Positions 16,968 through 27,935 are shown, numbered from the stretch's first letter. The stretch: DNA of 37,986 bases from JAHBVY01 sp964415255 (GCA_964415255.1 CAYQAC010000034.1:1-37986); one strand, 5' to 3'. Notes: generated by a model from the letters alone, not told the origin. Translations and numbers: made by a program.

Positions 16968-17723
16968 CTAGCTCGTGATGTAGCCGGTCACCAGCGCTTG
17001 CGCCAAGAGGCCCCAGCCGTCGACCGCCACGAACAGCAGCAGCTTGAAGGGCAGGCTGACTTGGGTGGGGTTCATCATCTGCATCCCGAGGGCGAGCAGC
17101 ACGTTGCCCACCACCAGATCGATCACGAGCAGCGGCAGGTAGATGGCGAAGCCCAGGGCGAAGGCCTCCAGCAGCTCAGTCACCATGAAGCTCGGGATCA
17201 GCACCACCAGATCATCCCGCCCCACTTGATCGCGCTCGGCGTCTGGGCGCGCTGCGCGCGCGAGCTCAAAGAAGCGCTGGCGCTCCCGCTCTGAGGCGTT
17301 GGCTCGCAGGAAGTCGCGGACGGGCTCCACGGTGGCTTTGAAGAGCCCCGCGACCAGCACCGGGGTGTCCTTCACCGCCTCACCCTCCCACAGCGGCTCC
17401 GCGCGCTCAGCGATGCGCGTCCCCACCGGCGCCATCGCGAGCATCGTCAGCGCCGCTGCCAAAGCCATCACCACGGTGTTCGAGGGCACGCCCTGAGCGC
17501 CGATCGCCCCGCGTACGATCTGCAGCACGGTGGAGATCTTCACGAACGCGGTGACGGTCATGAAGGCGAAGGGGAGGATCGCCACCAGCGCCAGCGCCAC
17601 CACCAGGGCGATGGGGCGGGTGAGCAGATCGTCGGTGGTGGCTGGGTTCTGCTGCTGAGCTTGGGCGAGCGTGGGAAGCAAGGTGAGGCCCACCGCGGCC
17701 AGGAGCGTGAGCGGTCGCGTCAT
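16968..17723 (-). CDS. FliP/SctR-family export apparatus membrane protein
   Basis: 251 aa, matching FliP/SctR length. An N-terminal signal-like segment (TLLAAVGLTLLPTLAQAQQ) as in FliP is followed by four membrane helices. Family motifs are MTVTAFVKISTVLQIVRGAIGAQGVPSNTVV, the central helix TMLAMAPVG, and the C-terminal LPLLVIDLVVGNVLLALGMQMMNPTQVSLPFKLLLFVAVDGW block, which resembles type III secretion SctR slightly more than flagellar FliP. The protein forms part of the inner-membrane export gate. It overlaps the FliO-like gene by 4 bp (ATGA). No SctS/FliQ, SctT/FliR, SctU/FlhB or SctV/FlhA gene follows: the downstream side ends at a palindrome and a convergent operon. Flagellar versus injectisome identity is unresolved. 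Confidence 0.88.
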   Translation of the reverse strand: MTRPLTLLAAVGLTLLPTLAQAQQQNPATTDDLLTRPIALVVALALVAILPFAFMTVTAFVKISTVLQIVRGAIGAQGVPSNTVVMALAAALTMLAMAPVGTRIAERAEPLWEGEAVKDTPVLVAGLFKATVEPVRDFLRANASERERQRFFELARAARPDAERDQVGRDDLVVLIPSFMVTELLEAFALGFAIYLPLLVIDLVVGNVLLALGMQMMNPTQVSLPFKLLLFVAVDGWGLLAQALVTGYITS

Positions 17724-18196
17724 GTGCCGGCCTCCTCGTTGCCCGTCTTGTCGCCCGGCGCTTCATCGCCGTGCGCTTCATCGCCGTGCGCTTCATCGCC
17801 GCTCCCGTGAGGCGCCTCGCGCTGCGCTTCATCGCCGCTCACGCTAGGCGCTTCACCTCGCGGCTCACCACTTAGCGGCTCGCGCCCTCGCCCCAGCGCG
17901 CGAGCCAGCACGGCAGCGAAGGGGTCAGGGCGCGGCGCCGCTGGAGCGGGCAGCTCATCGCTACTTAGCTCACCGAGCCGAGTGAGCCCCGCTTCGCTCG
18001 CGCCGACCACCAAGGTCTTGCTGCCGATCCGCACCAGGTAGATCGCGCGTCGCGCGTCGAGCGGCAGGCGCCCCGTGAGCTCGAGCGGGCCCCCAGTGCG
18101 CCCGATGCCAGCGCGCCGCGCGGCGTACAGCACCACCACCGCCAGCGCCACCACCGCGAGCAGCGTGAGCCCCGCCTCGATCAGGTAGCTTGCCAT
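17720..18196 (-). CDS. FliO-like membrane protein
   Basis: 158 aa. One N-terminal membrane helix (about 5-28, LIEAGLTLLAVVALAVVVLYAARR) precedes a short cytoplasmic domain with LELTGRLPLDARRAIYLVRIGSKTLVVGASEAGLTRLGEL. This is the FliO pattern: strand, PL/LD turn, VxVGxKxLLLG and a final LxxL. FliO assists FliP assembly. The C-terminal 60 residues are low-complexity with three GDEAH-type repeats encoded by 15-bp DNA units. Position directly ahead of, and overlapping, the FliP/SctR-like gene supports the assignment, since FliO sequences are poorly conserved. A TACCCT on the minus strand 9 nt before the ATG could be its -10 element. Confidence 0.75.
   Translation of the reverse strand: MASYLIEAGLTLLAVVALAVVVLYAARRAGIGRTGGPLELTGRLPLDARRAIYLVRIGSKTLVVGASEAGLTRLGELSSDELPAPAAPRPDPFAAVLARALGRGREPLSGEPRGEAPSVSGDEAQREAPHGSGDEAHGDEAHGDEAPGDKTGNEEAGT
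17758..17802. repeat. 15-bp in-frame tandem repeat
   Basis: Three units of GCGCTTCATCGCCGT (the last with one change) encode the GDEAH repeats in the FliO-like protein's tail. Degenerate extra units follow to about 17850. Confidence 0.8.
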
Positions 18197-18455
18197 CCGG
18201 CGCCGAGGGTAGCCGATTCGTCGCTGAAGGTGTGATGAGGTAGGTAGTCAGGGCACGGCCTGTTGGCTGACCTGCGGCGCGAGTCGGCGCACGCATCGCC
18301 CGGAGCCTCGCCAAACCCCCGAATCTTAGGGGCGTTGAGCTGGGTTGGCTCGCCGCGCGCTGTTCGATGCGCCGCGCCAGCTTGAATCGCAGGCGCGTGG
18401 GAGGCTGGGCGGCTCGGGGCTCATCGCGTGAGGGCGGGGGATGTTGGAGCTGGAA

Positions 18456-18484
18456 TTGACGCACCCATCAGGTGGCGTTAGCCG
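18456..18484 (+). promoter_or_regulatory. candidate leaderless promoter of lysC
   Basis: TTGACG (18456-18461), a 17-bp spacer and TAGCCG (18479-18484) end 6 nt before the GTG start. The predicted transcription start coincides with the start codon. The -10 is weak. No ribosome site precedes the GTG, which agrees with a leaderless mRNA. Confidence 0.4.
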
Positions 18485-18490
18485 CGCCTC

Positions 18491-19726
18491 GTGGCGCTGG
18501 TGGTTCAGAAGTACGGTGGCACCTCGGTCGGTTCGCTCGAGCGGATGGAGCGCGTCGCGGAGCGCGCGATCGCGGCGTCGCGAGCGGGCGATCAGGTGGT
18601 GATGATCGTGAGCGCGATGGCGGGTGAGACGAACCGCCTGCTCGGGCTCGCCTCGCAGGTGACGCCGCTGCCCGACGCGCGTGAGCTCGACGTGCTGGCC
18701 TCCACGGGTGAGCAAGTGAGCGCGGCCTTGGTCGCGCTCACCGTGCAGAAGTTGGGTCACCCAGCGCGCAGCCTGCTGGGCTCTCAGATCCGTATCCGCA
18801 CGGATGGCGCCTTCACCAAGGCGCGCATCCTCGACATCGAGGGGAGCAAGCTGCTCGACACCGTGGCCAAGGGGAGCATCGCCGTCGTGGCTGGCTTCCA
18901 AGGGGTGGACGACGCGGGCGACATCAACACCCTGGGCCGCGGTGGCTCAGACACCACCGCCGTCGCCATCGCCGCGGCGATCCGCGCCGACGTGTGCGAG
19001 ATCTACACGGACGTCGACGGCGTCTACACGACTGACCCGAACATCTGCCGCAGGGCTCGGAAGATCGATCGCATCAGCTACGAGGAGATGCTGGAGCTTG
19101 CCAGCCTCGGCGCCAAGGTGCTGCAGATCCGCTCCGTCGAAGTGGCCATGAAATACGGAGTACCAATCCACGTGCGTTCATCATTCAGCGATCGCCCCGG
19201 CACCATCGTCGCGGGGGAAGAGGGCCTTGAGAAGGTGGTGGTCACCGGCGTCGCCTATGACAAGAGCGAGGCTAAGGTGCAGCTCATCAATGTGCCTGAC
19301 AAACCCGGCGTGGTGGCGACGGTGTTCGGGATGCTCGCGGAGCAGAACGTGTCCGTCGACATGATCATCCAGAGCCCCTCGCGTGAGGGCGGGCACACGA
19401 CGGACGTGACCTTCACGGTGCCTAAGCAAGACTTAGCGCGCACCAAGGAGAGCATTGAGCGCTGCGCGCGGGAGATCGGCGGCGCGGCGATCGAGTACGA
19501 CACGGACATCGTGAAGGTGTCGATCGTGGGGCTCGGGATGCGCTCTCACGCCGGCGTGGCGAGCCGCATGTTTCGTACCCTCGCGGACGAGGGCATCAAC
19601 ATTCAGGCCATCAGCACCAGCGAAATCAAGGTGAGCTGCGTCATCGCCAGCAAGTACACCGAGCTCGCGGTGCGCGCCTTGCACACGAGCTTTGGGCTCG
19701 ATCGCGACGACATCGAGCTGGAGTAG
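18491..19726 (+). CDS. lysC: aspartate kinase
   Basis: 411 aa, the size of monofunctional aspartokinases (EC 2.7.2.4). It phosphorylates aspartate with ATP, the first step to lysine, threonine, methionine and diaminopimelate. The N-terminus ALVVQKYGGTSVGS fixes the GTG start; the FTKARI, LGRGGSDTTAVAIAAA and EIYTDVDGVYTTDP motifs build the active site. Two C-terminal ACT domains (about 265-330 and 345-411; KVQLINVPDKPGVVATVFGML and KVSIVGLGMRSHAGVASRMF) normally bind lysine or threonine for feedback control. Within this frame there may also be an internal start for a small beta subunit, as in some bacteria, but I see no decisive ribosome site for one. The gene stands alone, divergent from the FliO-like gene. 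Confidence 0.97.
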   Translation: MALVVQKYGGTSVGSLERMERVAERAIAASRAGDQVVMIVSAMAGETNRLLGLASQVTPLPDARELDVLASTGEQVSAALVALTVQKLGHPARSLLGSQIRIRTDGAFTKARILDIEGSKLLDTVAKGSIAVVAGFQGVDDAGDINTLGRGGSDTTAVAIAAAIRADVCEIYTDVDGVYTTDPNICRRARKIDRISYEEMLELASLGAKVLQIRSVEVAMKYGVPIHVRSSFSDRPGTIVAGEEGLEKVVVTGVAYDKSEAKVQLINVPDKPGVVATVFGMLAEQNVSVDMIIQSPSREGGHTTDVTFTVPKQDLARTKESIERCAREIGGAAIEYDTDIVKVSIVGLGMRSHAGVASRMFRTLADEGINIQAISTSEIKVSCVIASKYTELAVRALHTSFGLDRDDIELE

Positions 19727-19730
19727 GTTT

Positions 19731-19755
19731 TTTGGGGGTTGGGCGGCGCCCGCTT
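19731..19755 (+). repeat. dispersed intergenic repeat, copy 2 (diverged)
   Basis: TTTGGGGGTTGGGCGGCGCC and the next bases match the 25-bp repeat at 7712-7736 and 30521-30545 with a few changes. Preceded by more T residues (TTTTTT from 19728), it starts 4 nt after the lysC stop. A short GGGC-GGC-GCCC hairpin lies inside. Confidence 0.6.
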
Positions 19756-19791
19756 GGCGGCGTCGTCACCGGACGAGTCGCTGAGCTTGCT

Positions 19792-21807
19792 TCACGGCGC
19801 GTCGCTCCAGGTGCACGCTGGAAGCGGCGCGCTGACAGTGCAGCCCAAGTCGCGCGCCAGCGTCGGCACGTGACGCGCCGTCAGGTTGACCCGCAGCGCG
19901 CTCGGAGGGTGCGCCGCGTTCGCCGCGAGCCAGCGCTCGCCCTCTTCAGTGGCTTGTCGGCAGTGAGACTGAGCATAGTGGATCCAGAAGCGCCGCCGCG
20001 CGCTCGCGCGCTCCGCCTCGCGCTGAGGCGCGAGCTGGGCTTCGAGCGCGGCGTAAGCCACCTGAATGCCAGCGATGTCCGCCATGACCTCGTTCAAGCG
20101 CCGCTCGGCGAGCGGGCCCTCTGGCAGCGCGCCCTCGGCCTCCAGCAGCCCCGCCAGGCAGGCGCGGCTTGCGCCCTGGCCGGCGGCTGCTCCGTCGCTT
20201 AGGGCGGCGCCGCCAGCTTGAGGCTCTCCGCTCCGAGCGTCGAAGACGTGAGCCAGCTCATGGGCGAGCCCGAAGCCGAGCCGCGCGTAGTTTTGCTCAG
20301 GTGGCGCGCCGGGGATGAAGTTCGGGGGGAGCAGGTAGCCAGCTGGCGCCACCACGGCGCGCAGGCCAGGGTGATAGAAGAGGTTCGGTGTAATGACGAG
20401 CACCGGCATCCGCTCGCGGTCCACTGGCGCCGTCAGCTGGCGCATGGACTCGGCGTGAGCCTCCTGCATCACCGCCAGCCAGAGCTCACCGAAGCTCAGC
20501 TCATTCGTCAGCTTAGCGGACTTTGGCTCAGGGCGGCTGACGCGGCCGGCGCCGAGCTGGAAGATCACCTCCTCGAGGCGGCTCGGCTGATCGGTGAAAT
20601 GGCGCGTGGCTTGGGCGCGGATCGTGGCGGCGAGCTGAGCGACCTCGGCGGCCGCGGCGCTCGGGAGCGCCAGCTCAGCGAAGGCGGGCCCCAGCTCGTC
20701 CTGAAACGCGCGCTCGACCCATCGCTCGCAGCGGTCGCGGCGAGGGCGCTCGGTGGTCTCGCCGGGCGCGAGCGTGAGGCGACGCAAGGCGCGCCGAGCC
20801 TCGCGCGGCAGCGCCAGCTCCGCGCCGAGCAGCAAGCGGAAGCGCAGGTAGCTCTGGAGCGCCTCGCGCGGCAGCGCGGCGAGCGCGCGCTGAGCGCGCT
20901 GCCACCCAGGAGCACTCAGGTCGAGCTGGTGCGCCACGGTGTCGCTCAGCCCGCTGTTCGTCAGATAAACAGACCAATCGATGGCGCCCGCGGTGAGGCC
21001 TGGCGCGGCGCCTCCCCGCGCTTTGGGTTGAGCGCGCTTGTCCTCAGCTGTGGACAGCGCGTCGAAGAGGAGCCGCTCGACGCTCAGCGCGCCCGTCACC
21101 TCCGCGCTGAGCGGCGACGATGGAGCGCTGTCTCGGGCTTCGCGGTGGAGCCAGCCGAGCGCCTCCGTGAGGATCGCGGTGAGCTGTTCGGTGTCGCCGG
21201 CCAGCGCCTCAAGCGCGGTGGACGCGGGGCTCAGGCGCAACGAGCCACCCGGGGACTGTGGTGACGCCACGGCGGCGCGCGGCGCTACCAACCCCCGATC
21301 GATCCTCCTCAAGGAGAAGAGGGCGTCGATCCCGTGGCTGTGTAGCGCGGCCAGGGCGCGAGAGAGCCCAGCGCGGTCCGTGGCCTGGCTGATGAGCTTG
21401 AGGAGCGAGGTGAGGGGCGTCACCCCAGCGCGTTCGATGTGCGCCTCGTCTTGGCAACGAGCGGCGGCGGCGCGGGGCGCCTCTGTCTTGGCGAGGGCCT
21501 CACGCGAGAGCGCGCGTCGACGGTCGGAGATGGCGTCCCCCGCCAGATCGATCCATCGCCGGCCTGGTGGCACACGCGCGGTCGCGAGGTAGCCACCGCA
21601 GGCGTGGCGATAGAGGTCGTCACAGGCGCTGACCTCAGGATCTAGCGCGGCGGTGTTGAGCCCTGTGAGGGGCGCTGAGGCGTGCGCTCCCGACGCGCTC
21701 GGGGGCGCGACAGCGGGCGCTGGGGCAGTTGGTTCTGGATGCGGACTACTTCGCTCTGCGCAGCCGGCCGTCAGGCACAGCGCCAGGTAGCAGAGCGAGC
21801 GGCGCAT
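19792..21807 (-). CDS. M13-family zinc metallopeptidase lipoprotein
   Basis: 671 aa, typical of the neprilysin/PepO family. The signal peptide MRRSLCYLALCLTAGC ends in a lipobox, so the mature enzyme should be lipid-anchored. The N-terminal domain begins NTAALDPEVSACDDLYRHACGGYL, matching the M13 pattern DFYxYANGxWL. The catalytic zinc site is HELAH (His516, Glu517, His520) with the third ligand in NEVMADIAGIQVAY (Glu573, followed by Asp577). The C-terminal RVNLTARHVPTLARDLGC and PACTW correspond to the conserved RVxGxLxNxxxFxxAFxC and CxVW end. These enzymes cleave short peptides, here outside the cytoplasm. A TAAAGT hexamer lies 6 nt before the ATG with no ribosome site. A minus-strand single gene, 72 bp downstream of the DUF3634 gene. 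Confidence 0.93.
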   Translation of the reverse strand: MRRSLCYLALCLTAGCAERSSPHPEPTAPAPAVAPPSASGAHASAPLTGLNTAALDPEVSACDDLYRHACGGYLATARVPPGRRWIDLAGDAISDRRRALSREALAKTEAPRAAAARCQDEAHIERAGVTPLTSLLKLISQATDRAGLSRALAALHSHGIDALFSLRRIDRGLVAPRAAVASPQSPGGSLRLSPASTALEALAGDTEQLTAILTEALGWLHREARDSAPSSPLSAEVTGALSVERLLFDALSTAEDKRAQPKARGGAAPGLTAGAIDWSVYLTNSGLSDTVAHQLDLSAPGWQRAQRALAALPREALQSYLRFRLLLGAELALPREARRALRRLTLAPGETTERPRRDRCERWVERAFQDELGPAFAELALPSAAAAEVAQLAATIRAQATRHFTDQPSRLEEVIFQLGAGRVSRPEPKSAKLTNELSFGELWLAVMQEAHAESMRQLTAPVDRERMPVLVITPNLFYHPGLRAVVAPAGYLLPPNFIPGAPPEQNYARLGFGLAHELAHVFDARSGEPQAGGAALSDGAAAGQGASRACLAGLLEAEGALPEGPLAERRLNEVMADIAGIQVAYAALEAQLAPQREAERASARRRFWIHYAQSHCRQATEEGERWLAANAAHPPSALRVNLTARHVPTLARDLGCTVSAPLPACTWSDAP

Positions 21808-21813
21808 GACGCC

Positions 21814-21819
21814 ACTTTA
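21814..21819 (-). promoter_or_regulatory. -10 element directly before the M13 peptidase start
   Basis: TAAAGT on the minus strand ends 6 nt before the ATG at 21807. There is no ribosome site, so a leaderless transcript is likely. No convincing -35 was found upstream. Confidence 0.4.
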
Positions 21820-21878
21820 GAGCGGCGCTCCGTTTGCCACCACGGGAGCCCAGAAAAAGCGCGCAGATCCATAAGCCT

Positions 21879-22208
21879 TCACGCCCTGCGGCCCGCGCTC
21901 CGCAGCGCTGGCAGGCGCCAGGTGCCGATCACGTTGCGCACTTGTTGAGCGACGCCCGGGCTCAGGCCCTCCGTGAGCACCCGTGGCGCGCCACGCTCCG
22001 TCACCAGCCGGATCTCCCCGCTCGCTACCTTCGCGCGCTTCACCACGTCCTCCAAGTCGCTCCTCAGGCGTGGCGGCACCGCGCCGCGCACCAGGCGCAG
22101 CTTGGCTGACTCCACACGGAGACAAAACAGCTCGTTTTGTCGGCGAATTGCCAGCCAAAACAGCCCAAAGACGAGCGCTATGGCGAGCAAGATCCAGGGG
22201 AGCATCAC
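21879..22208 (-). CDS. DUF3634 family membrane protein
   Basis: 109 aa, starting GTG-ATG (either codon possible; ATG is at 22205). One N-terminal helix (MMLPWILLAIALVFGLFWLAI) is followed by RRQNELFCLRVESAKLRLVRGAVPPRLRSDLEDVVKRAK and a GEIRLVTERGAPRVL strand pair, then VAQQVRNVIGTWRL. This order (ELFxLxVxxGxxxLVRGxxPP, then NVxGTxxL) is that of DUF3634, a small inner-membrane family of unknown function. It begins 1 nt after the stop of the phosphatase gene and is probably cotranscribed and coupled with it. No catalytic residues are apparent. Confidence 0.8.
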   Translation of the reverse strand: MMLPWILLAIALVFGLFWLAIRRQNELFCLRVESAKLRLVRGAVPPRLRSDLEDVVKRAKVASGEIRLVTERGAPRVLTEGLSPGVAQQVRNVIGTWRLPALRSAGRRA

Positions 22209-22209
22209 T

Positions 22210-23475
22210 TCAGCGTGCCGGCAGCTCCCACTGGTCGATCACGTCGCCCTCTTTGCGCTGGCGCAGCACCTTCATCGCGCCCTCCGCCGTGAGATCGATC
22301 AGCGTGATGCCGTAGGAGCGATCCACCGCCACGCGCAGCGCTGACTCCCCGGGGCGCTCCGCCTCGATCTTGTCGCGATCTTCATCGGGGTCGTAGAGCA
22401 GCGCGCCGCCCCCGCCGTCGATGACGTAGGTGACGCCCTCGACCACGAAGCGCTCGTAGGAGTGCGCGTGCCCCGCGAGCACCAGCCGCACCCCATGGTC
22501 GACGAAGCGCTGATGTAGCCGGGTTCGCACGGTGGTGTTTGAGACCCCATGCTTGCTCAGGGTGTAGGTGGGGCGGTGGAAGGCGACGATGATCTCGCGG
22601 ATGTTCGGATCTGCTGTGGCGCTCGCGAGCTCGGCGTCGAGCCAGTCGAGCTGCGGCGGGTTGTCCTCACCTAGCTGACCCGACTCGCTGTCCAGGCAGA
22701 TGAAGCGCACCATGCCATAGCTGAACGCGAAGTAGCGCGCGGTGCCGCCGGCGTCTCCCTGGCCGGCGAATAGCCGCTCGTACTGCAGCTTGATTTCGTC
22801 TTGGGATTCAAACTCGTGGTTGCCTAAGACAAAGTGCATCGGCGCCAGGCGAAACAGCGGCGCGAAACCCGCCATGGTGCCGTTCCAGGTGTCGAACGGG
22901 TTGGGGTCGTAGTTGATGTCTCCGCCGTGGAGGATGACGTCCGGCGCGTGGCCTGCGAGCAGCGCCACCTGGTCCTCTGCCATCGGGAACATGGTGTCGG
23001 CGATCCACCCGATGCGCACCGATTGGTCGCTCGCGGGCGGCGCCTTGAACGTGCCGGTGATCTCGCCCTCCGTGAGGGGGATGGTGTAGTTCACCACCTC
23101 CCCCGGCTCGAGCTCCTCCAGATCGAGCTCATGCAGCACGTGGAGGCCGGGGACGTCGGGGAGCGCATCAGGGCCTATTCCCGTACGGGAATAATCGAGC
23201 GTCTCGGGGTTGCGCGCGGGGATGAACAGCGTCTGCTTGCCGCCGCGGGTGATGAGGACGTGGGCGGGCTCATCGAAGGTGGTCTCGAGCCGGAGGCGCG
23301 CGCGGCCGTCGCCTAACAGCTGGACGTAGGGCCCCTTCTGCACCGGGTGACCCGGGCCGAGGTCGACGGGTTCGGGATGGACCGGGTCGCTCTCGGAGCT
23401 GCAGCCGGTGACGCCGGGCAGCAGGAGCCCGGCGCCGATGCCGAGGGAGGAGGTGATGAACTCGCGACGCAGCAT
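22210..23475 (-). CDS. purple-acid-phosphatase-like metallophosphoesterase, Tat lipoprotein
   Basis: 421 aa from the ATG at 23475. The frame continues to 23805, but the upstream 110 residues are Arg/Pro-rich, overlap the opposite gene and precede a clean signal, so they are rejected. MLRREFITSSLGIGAGLLLPGVTGC is a twin-arginine signal with lipobox. An N-terminal fibronectin-like domain (RLRLETTFDEPAHVLI) precedes the phosphatase domain with the five metal motifs of the family: IGWIADT, HGGDINYD, LGNHEFE, VAFHRP and GHAHSYERF. Such enzymes hydrolyse phosphate esters at a two-metal centre outside the cytoplasm. It lies 206 bp from the divergent Ser/Thr kinase and is followed by the DUF3634 gene. 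The true substrate cannot be read from sequence. Confidence 0.9.
   Translation of the reverse strand: MLRREFITSSLGIGAGLLLPGVTGCSSESDPVHPEPVDLGPGHPVQKGPYVQLLGDGRARLRLETTFDEPAHVLITRGGKQTLFIPARNPETLDYSRTGIGPDALPDVPGLHVLHELDLEELEPGEVVNYTIPLTEGEITGTFKAPPASDQSVRIGWIADTMFPMAEDQVALLAGHAPDVILHGGDINYDPNPFDTWNGTMAGFAPLFRLAPMHFVLGNHEFESQDEIKLQYERLFAGQGDAGGTARYFAFSYGMVRFICLDSESGQLGEDNPPQLDWLDAELASATADPNIREIIVAFHRPTYTLSKHGVSNTTVRTRLHQRFVDHGVRLVLAGHAHSYERFVVEGVTYVIDGGGGALLYDPDEDRDKIEAERPGESALRVAVDRSYGITLIDLTAEGAMKVLRQRKEGDVIDQWELPAR
23176..23193. repeat. 18-bp AT-flanked palindrome inside the phosphatase gene
   Basis: TATTCCCGTACGGGAATA is a perfect palindrome centred on GTAC, within a GC-rich coding stretch. 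It belongs to the TTTCC-GTAC-GGAAA-like set discussed in the findings. Confidence 0.7.
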
Positions 23476-23646
23476 AGGTGAGGCCTGAGCGGAGGGGAGG
23501 TGCGACAGACGCCCCGTGGTGGGGCGCCCTCTCGCCTTGGAGGACGCAGCGGGGCAGTCTAGCTGGGTGGGGGTTTGCGCGCCACGCGTGGGCGCTCCAG
23601 GGCGCCAGCGTAGGACGCGGCGTGGGCGCGGCGAGGGCGCGCAGGC

Positions 23647-23675
23647 TTGACCGGACCTCGGTCCCCTGCGATCTA
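23647..23675 (+). promoter_or_regulatory. candidate leaderless promoter of the Ser/Thr kinase
   Basis: TTGACC (23647-23652), 17 bp, then GATCTA (23670-23675), ending 6 nt before GTG 23682. The -10 is poor, but the geometry is identical to lysC: the -35 starts exactly 35 nt before the start codon in both. Confidence 0.35.
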
Positions 23676-23681
23676 GCCTCC

Positions 23682-24892
23682 GTGACCTCTGCAGAAGAGC
23701 AGCTCCCCCGCCGCTTCGGTCAGTTCTTGCTGTTCGATCAGATCGGCGAGGGGGGGATGGCGCGCATCTACCTTGGGAAGCGCTCGACGGAGCTTGGGGG
23801 CTCACGCCGGGTGGTGGTCAAGCAGATCTTGCCGATGCTCTCGGGCAGCCCGGAGTTCAGCCGGCTGTTCATCGAGGAGGCCAAGCTCTCGGCGCAGCTC
23901 ACTCACGGCAGCATCGCTCAGGTGATCGACCTGGGGCGCGAAGAGGGGCAGCTCTACATCGCGATGGAGTACGTGGAGGGGTTCGATCTGCGTGAGCTGC
24001 TCAAGGCGTGCACCAAGAAGCAGATCCCGCTGCCCATTGAGTTCACGCTGTGGATCGTCGGGGAGATTTTGCGCGCCCTGGATTACGCGCATCGCCGGCG
24101 CGGGGACGACGGACAGAAGCTCAACATCGTGCACCGTGACGTGTCGCCCTCGAACATCCTGATAAGCTTCGAGGGGGAGGTGAAGCTGTGCGATTTTGGT
24201 ATCGCGCGCGCGATGGGCAGCGGGGAAGAGGTGCCGGAGGAGGCGATCCAGGGCAAGGCCGGCTACATGAGCCCGGAGGCGGCGGCGGGTGAGCCGCTCG
24301 ACGCTCGGGCGGACGTGTTCGCGGCGGGCATCATGCTGTGGGAGCTGCTCGCTGGGCGTCGCCTGTACCGCACGGCGAAGGGCGCCATGCCCTCCTTGGA
24401 GCAAGCGGCGCGCGCTGAGATCCCCGAGCTGCCGGCGCGCGGTTACCCAAACGAAGCGGCGCTGCACACCATCGCGATGCGCCTCCTCAGCCGCGATCGT
24501 GAGGCGCGCTACCCAACGGCGCAGGCGGCGCTCCGCGATCTGGAAGACTACGCCGCCCAGGCCTCGCTGCTCACCAGCCCGCTGCGCTTCGGTGACTGGT
24601 TGATGGAGCACTTCGGCGCGGAGATCCTGGAGCGGCGTCAGCAGCGGGAGCAGCGCGCGAGCGAGCTCGAGCGTGAGGCAGCGGCGGCGCCCGAAGCGCC
24701 TCTCAGCCCTGACAGCGCCACGGGGAGCGCGCTAGCCGCCTCAGTGGACTTGGGCATCGAGCCGTCGCCTCCCTCGCTCGATGGATTGGTGCGACAATCA
24801 GCGCCTGCGCCTGCGCGGCGCTCCGGCTCCACCTGGGTGGTGTTGGTGCTGATGGTGATCGCGCTCGTGGTGTTCTTCGCGCTCCGCGGCTC

Positions 24893-24896
<4 letters not shown>
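23682..24896 (+). CDS. tail-anchored eukaryote-type Ser/Thr protein kinase
   Basis: 404 aa from GTG 23682. A longer frame opens at 23478, but its extra 68 residues are Arg/Trp-rich and overlap the divergent gene's 5' end. The kinase domain (about 15-285) is complete: GEGGMARIYLG glycine loop, VVVKQI with Lys47, IVHRDVSPSNIL with His151, Arg152 and Asp153, CDFGIA with Asp171, and GYMSPEA in the activation/APE segment. The HRDVSPSN form is typical of Myxococcota kinases. A 100-residue low-complexity linker leads to a C-terminal membrane helix (about 382-400, WVVLVLMVIALVVFFAL), leaving only a few residues outside, so there is no external sensor domain. The stop overlaps the priA start (ATGA), implying coupled translation. 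Substrates are unknown. Confidence 0.93.
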
Positions 24897-27223
<2,327 letters not shown>

Positions 27224-27291
27224 CGCGGCTCCCCGCGGGTCGCGCGCGAATCGGTCGCTCGCGCCGCTCGTGGGTGGTAAGCCCAGGGCCG

Positions 27292-27840
27292 ATGAAGTGG
27301 GCTGCGTGGGCGGTGTGCGTGGGGCTCGGCGTGGCGGCGTCGGACGCCCAGGCGTTCGAGCGTCAGTGGCACCTGGGGGTGGGTTTGGGGGTTGGGCAGC
27401 TGCCGGATGTCTCTGGCTCGGGCGCGCCGTTCGGTGAGTCCCTGGGGCCGCCGGTGGTGGGCGCCCACACTGCTTATGGGCTCAGCGACATCTTCGATTG
27501 GCGCCTCGAGCTCACTTGGGGGCTCCACGCGCTGCACCCAGAGGTGAGCGACCGCTCACACCTCGTCAGTGCAGCGACCGGTCTGTCTTACAAGCTGGAT
27601 GTCATCGAGTGGATCCCTTACTTGGGGGCGCTGGTTGGCTACCATGGGCGCTTCGCCGGGCCAGCGCTCCCAGGGGGCGATGAAGGCCGGCACGATGTTG
27701 GCGCGTCGCTGATCCTTGGCCTGGATCACGCGGTGAGTCGTGACCTCGTGATCGGCGTGCAGCTCCGCTATAGCCGCACGTTGTCGGAGCTGGATTACTT
27801 CACCGGGCTGCTGCGGGTGGAGCACACCTGGGGCTTCTGA
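27292..27840 (+). CDS. small outer-membrane beta-barrel-like protein
   Basis: 182 aa from the ATG at 27292. A GTG at 27274 would add six residues ahead of the signal peptide and is less likely. MKWAAWAVCVGLGVAASDAQA is a signal peptide, cleaved before FERQW. The mature part alternates hydrophobic residues in repeated strands (WHLGVGLGVGQL, WRLELTWGLHAL, LVSAATGLSYKL, WIPYLGALVGYHG, DVGASLILGLDHAV, LVIGVQLRYSRTL) and ends in HTWGF with a terminal Phe, as in eight-stranded OmpA/OmpW-like barrels. It starts 68 bp after priA and is followed 95 bp later by the transglycosylase gene. No specific function can be read. Confidence 0.78.
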   Translation: MKWAAWAVCVGLGVAASDAQAFERQWHLGVGLGVGQLPDVSGSGAPFGESLGPPVVGAHTAYGLSDIFDWRLELTWGLHALHPEVSDRSHLVSAATGLSYKLDVIEWIPYLGALVGYHGRFAGPALPGGDEGRHDVGASLILGLDHAVSRDLVIGVQLRYSRTLSELDYFTGLLRVEHTWGF

Positions 27841-27922
27841 GCGCGCTCTAGCTCTCCGCCCCGGCGCGTGGTGAGAGCGCGAAGGGTGGCTTCTGAGGGC
27901 GCTCAGGTGCGCTTGGGGGCGC

Positions 27923-27928
27923 TAAACT
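27923..27928 (+). promoter_or_regulatory. -10 element before the transglycosylase gene
   Basis: TAAACT ends 7 nt before the ATG at 27936 (4 nt before the alternative GTG). No ribosome site is present, which again suggests a leaderless mRNA. No clear -35. Confidence 0.35.
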
Positions 27929-27935
27929 TGCGGTG

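Noticed and set aside
20218..21264. Plus-strand frame of 348 codons opposite the M13 peptidase
   Set aside because: Arg/Ala/Leu-rich shadow of a gene with an intact zinc site on the other strand.
23476..23805. 110-residue N-terminal extension of the phosphatase
   Set aside because: Low-complexity Arg/Pro sequence before a clean Tat signal, and it overlaps the divergent kinase gene.
27841..27905. GCGCTCT...AGAGCGC pairing after the small barrel gene considered as a terminator
   Set aside because: The loop is over 20 nt and no T-run follows; too weak to annotate.
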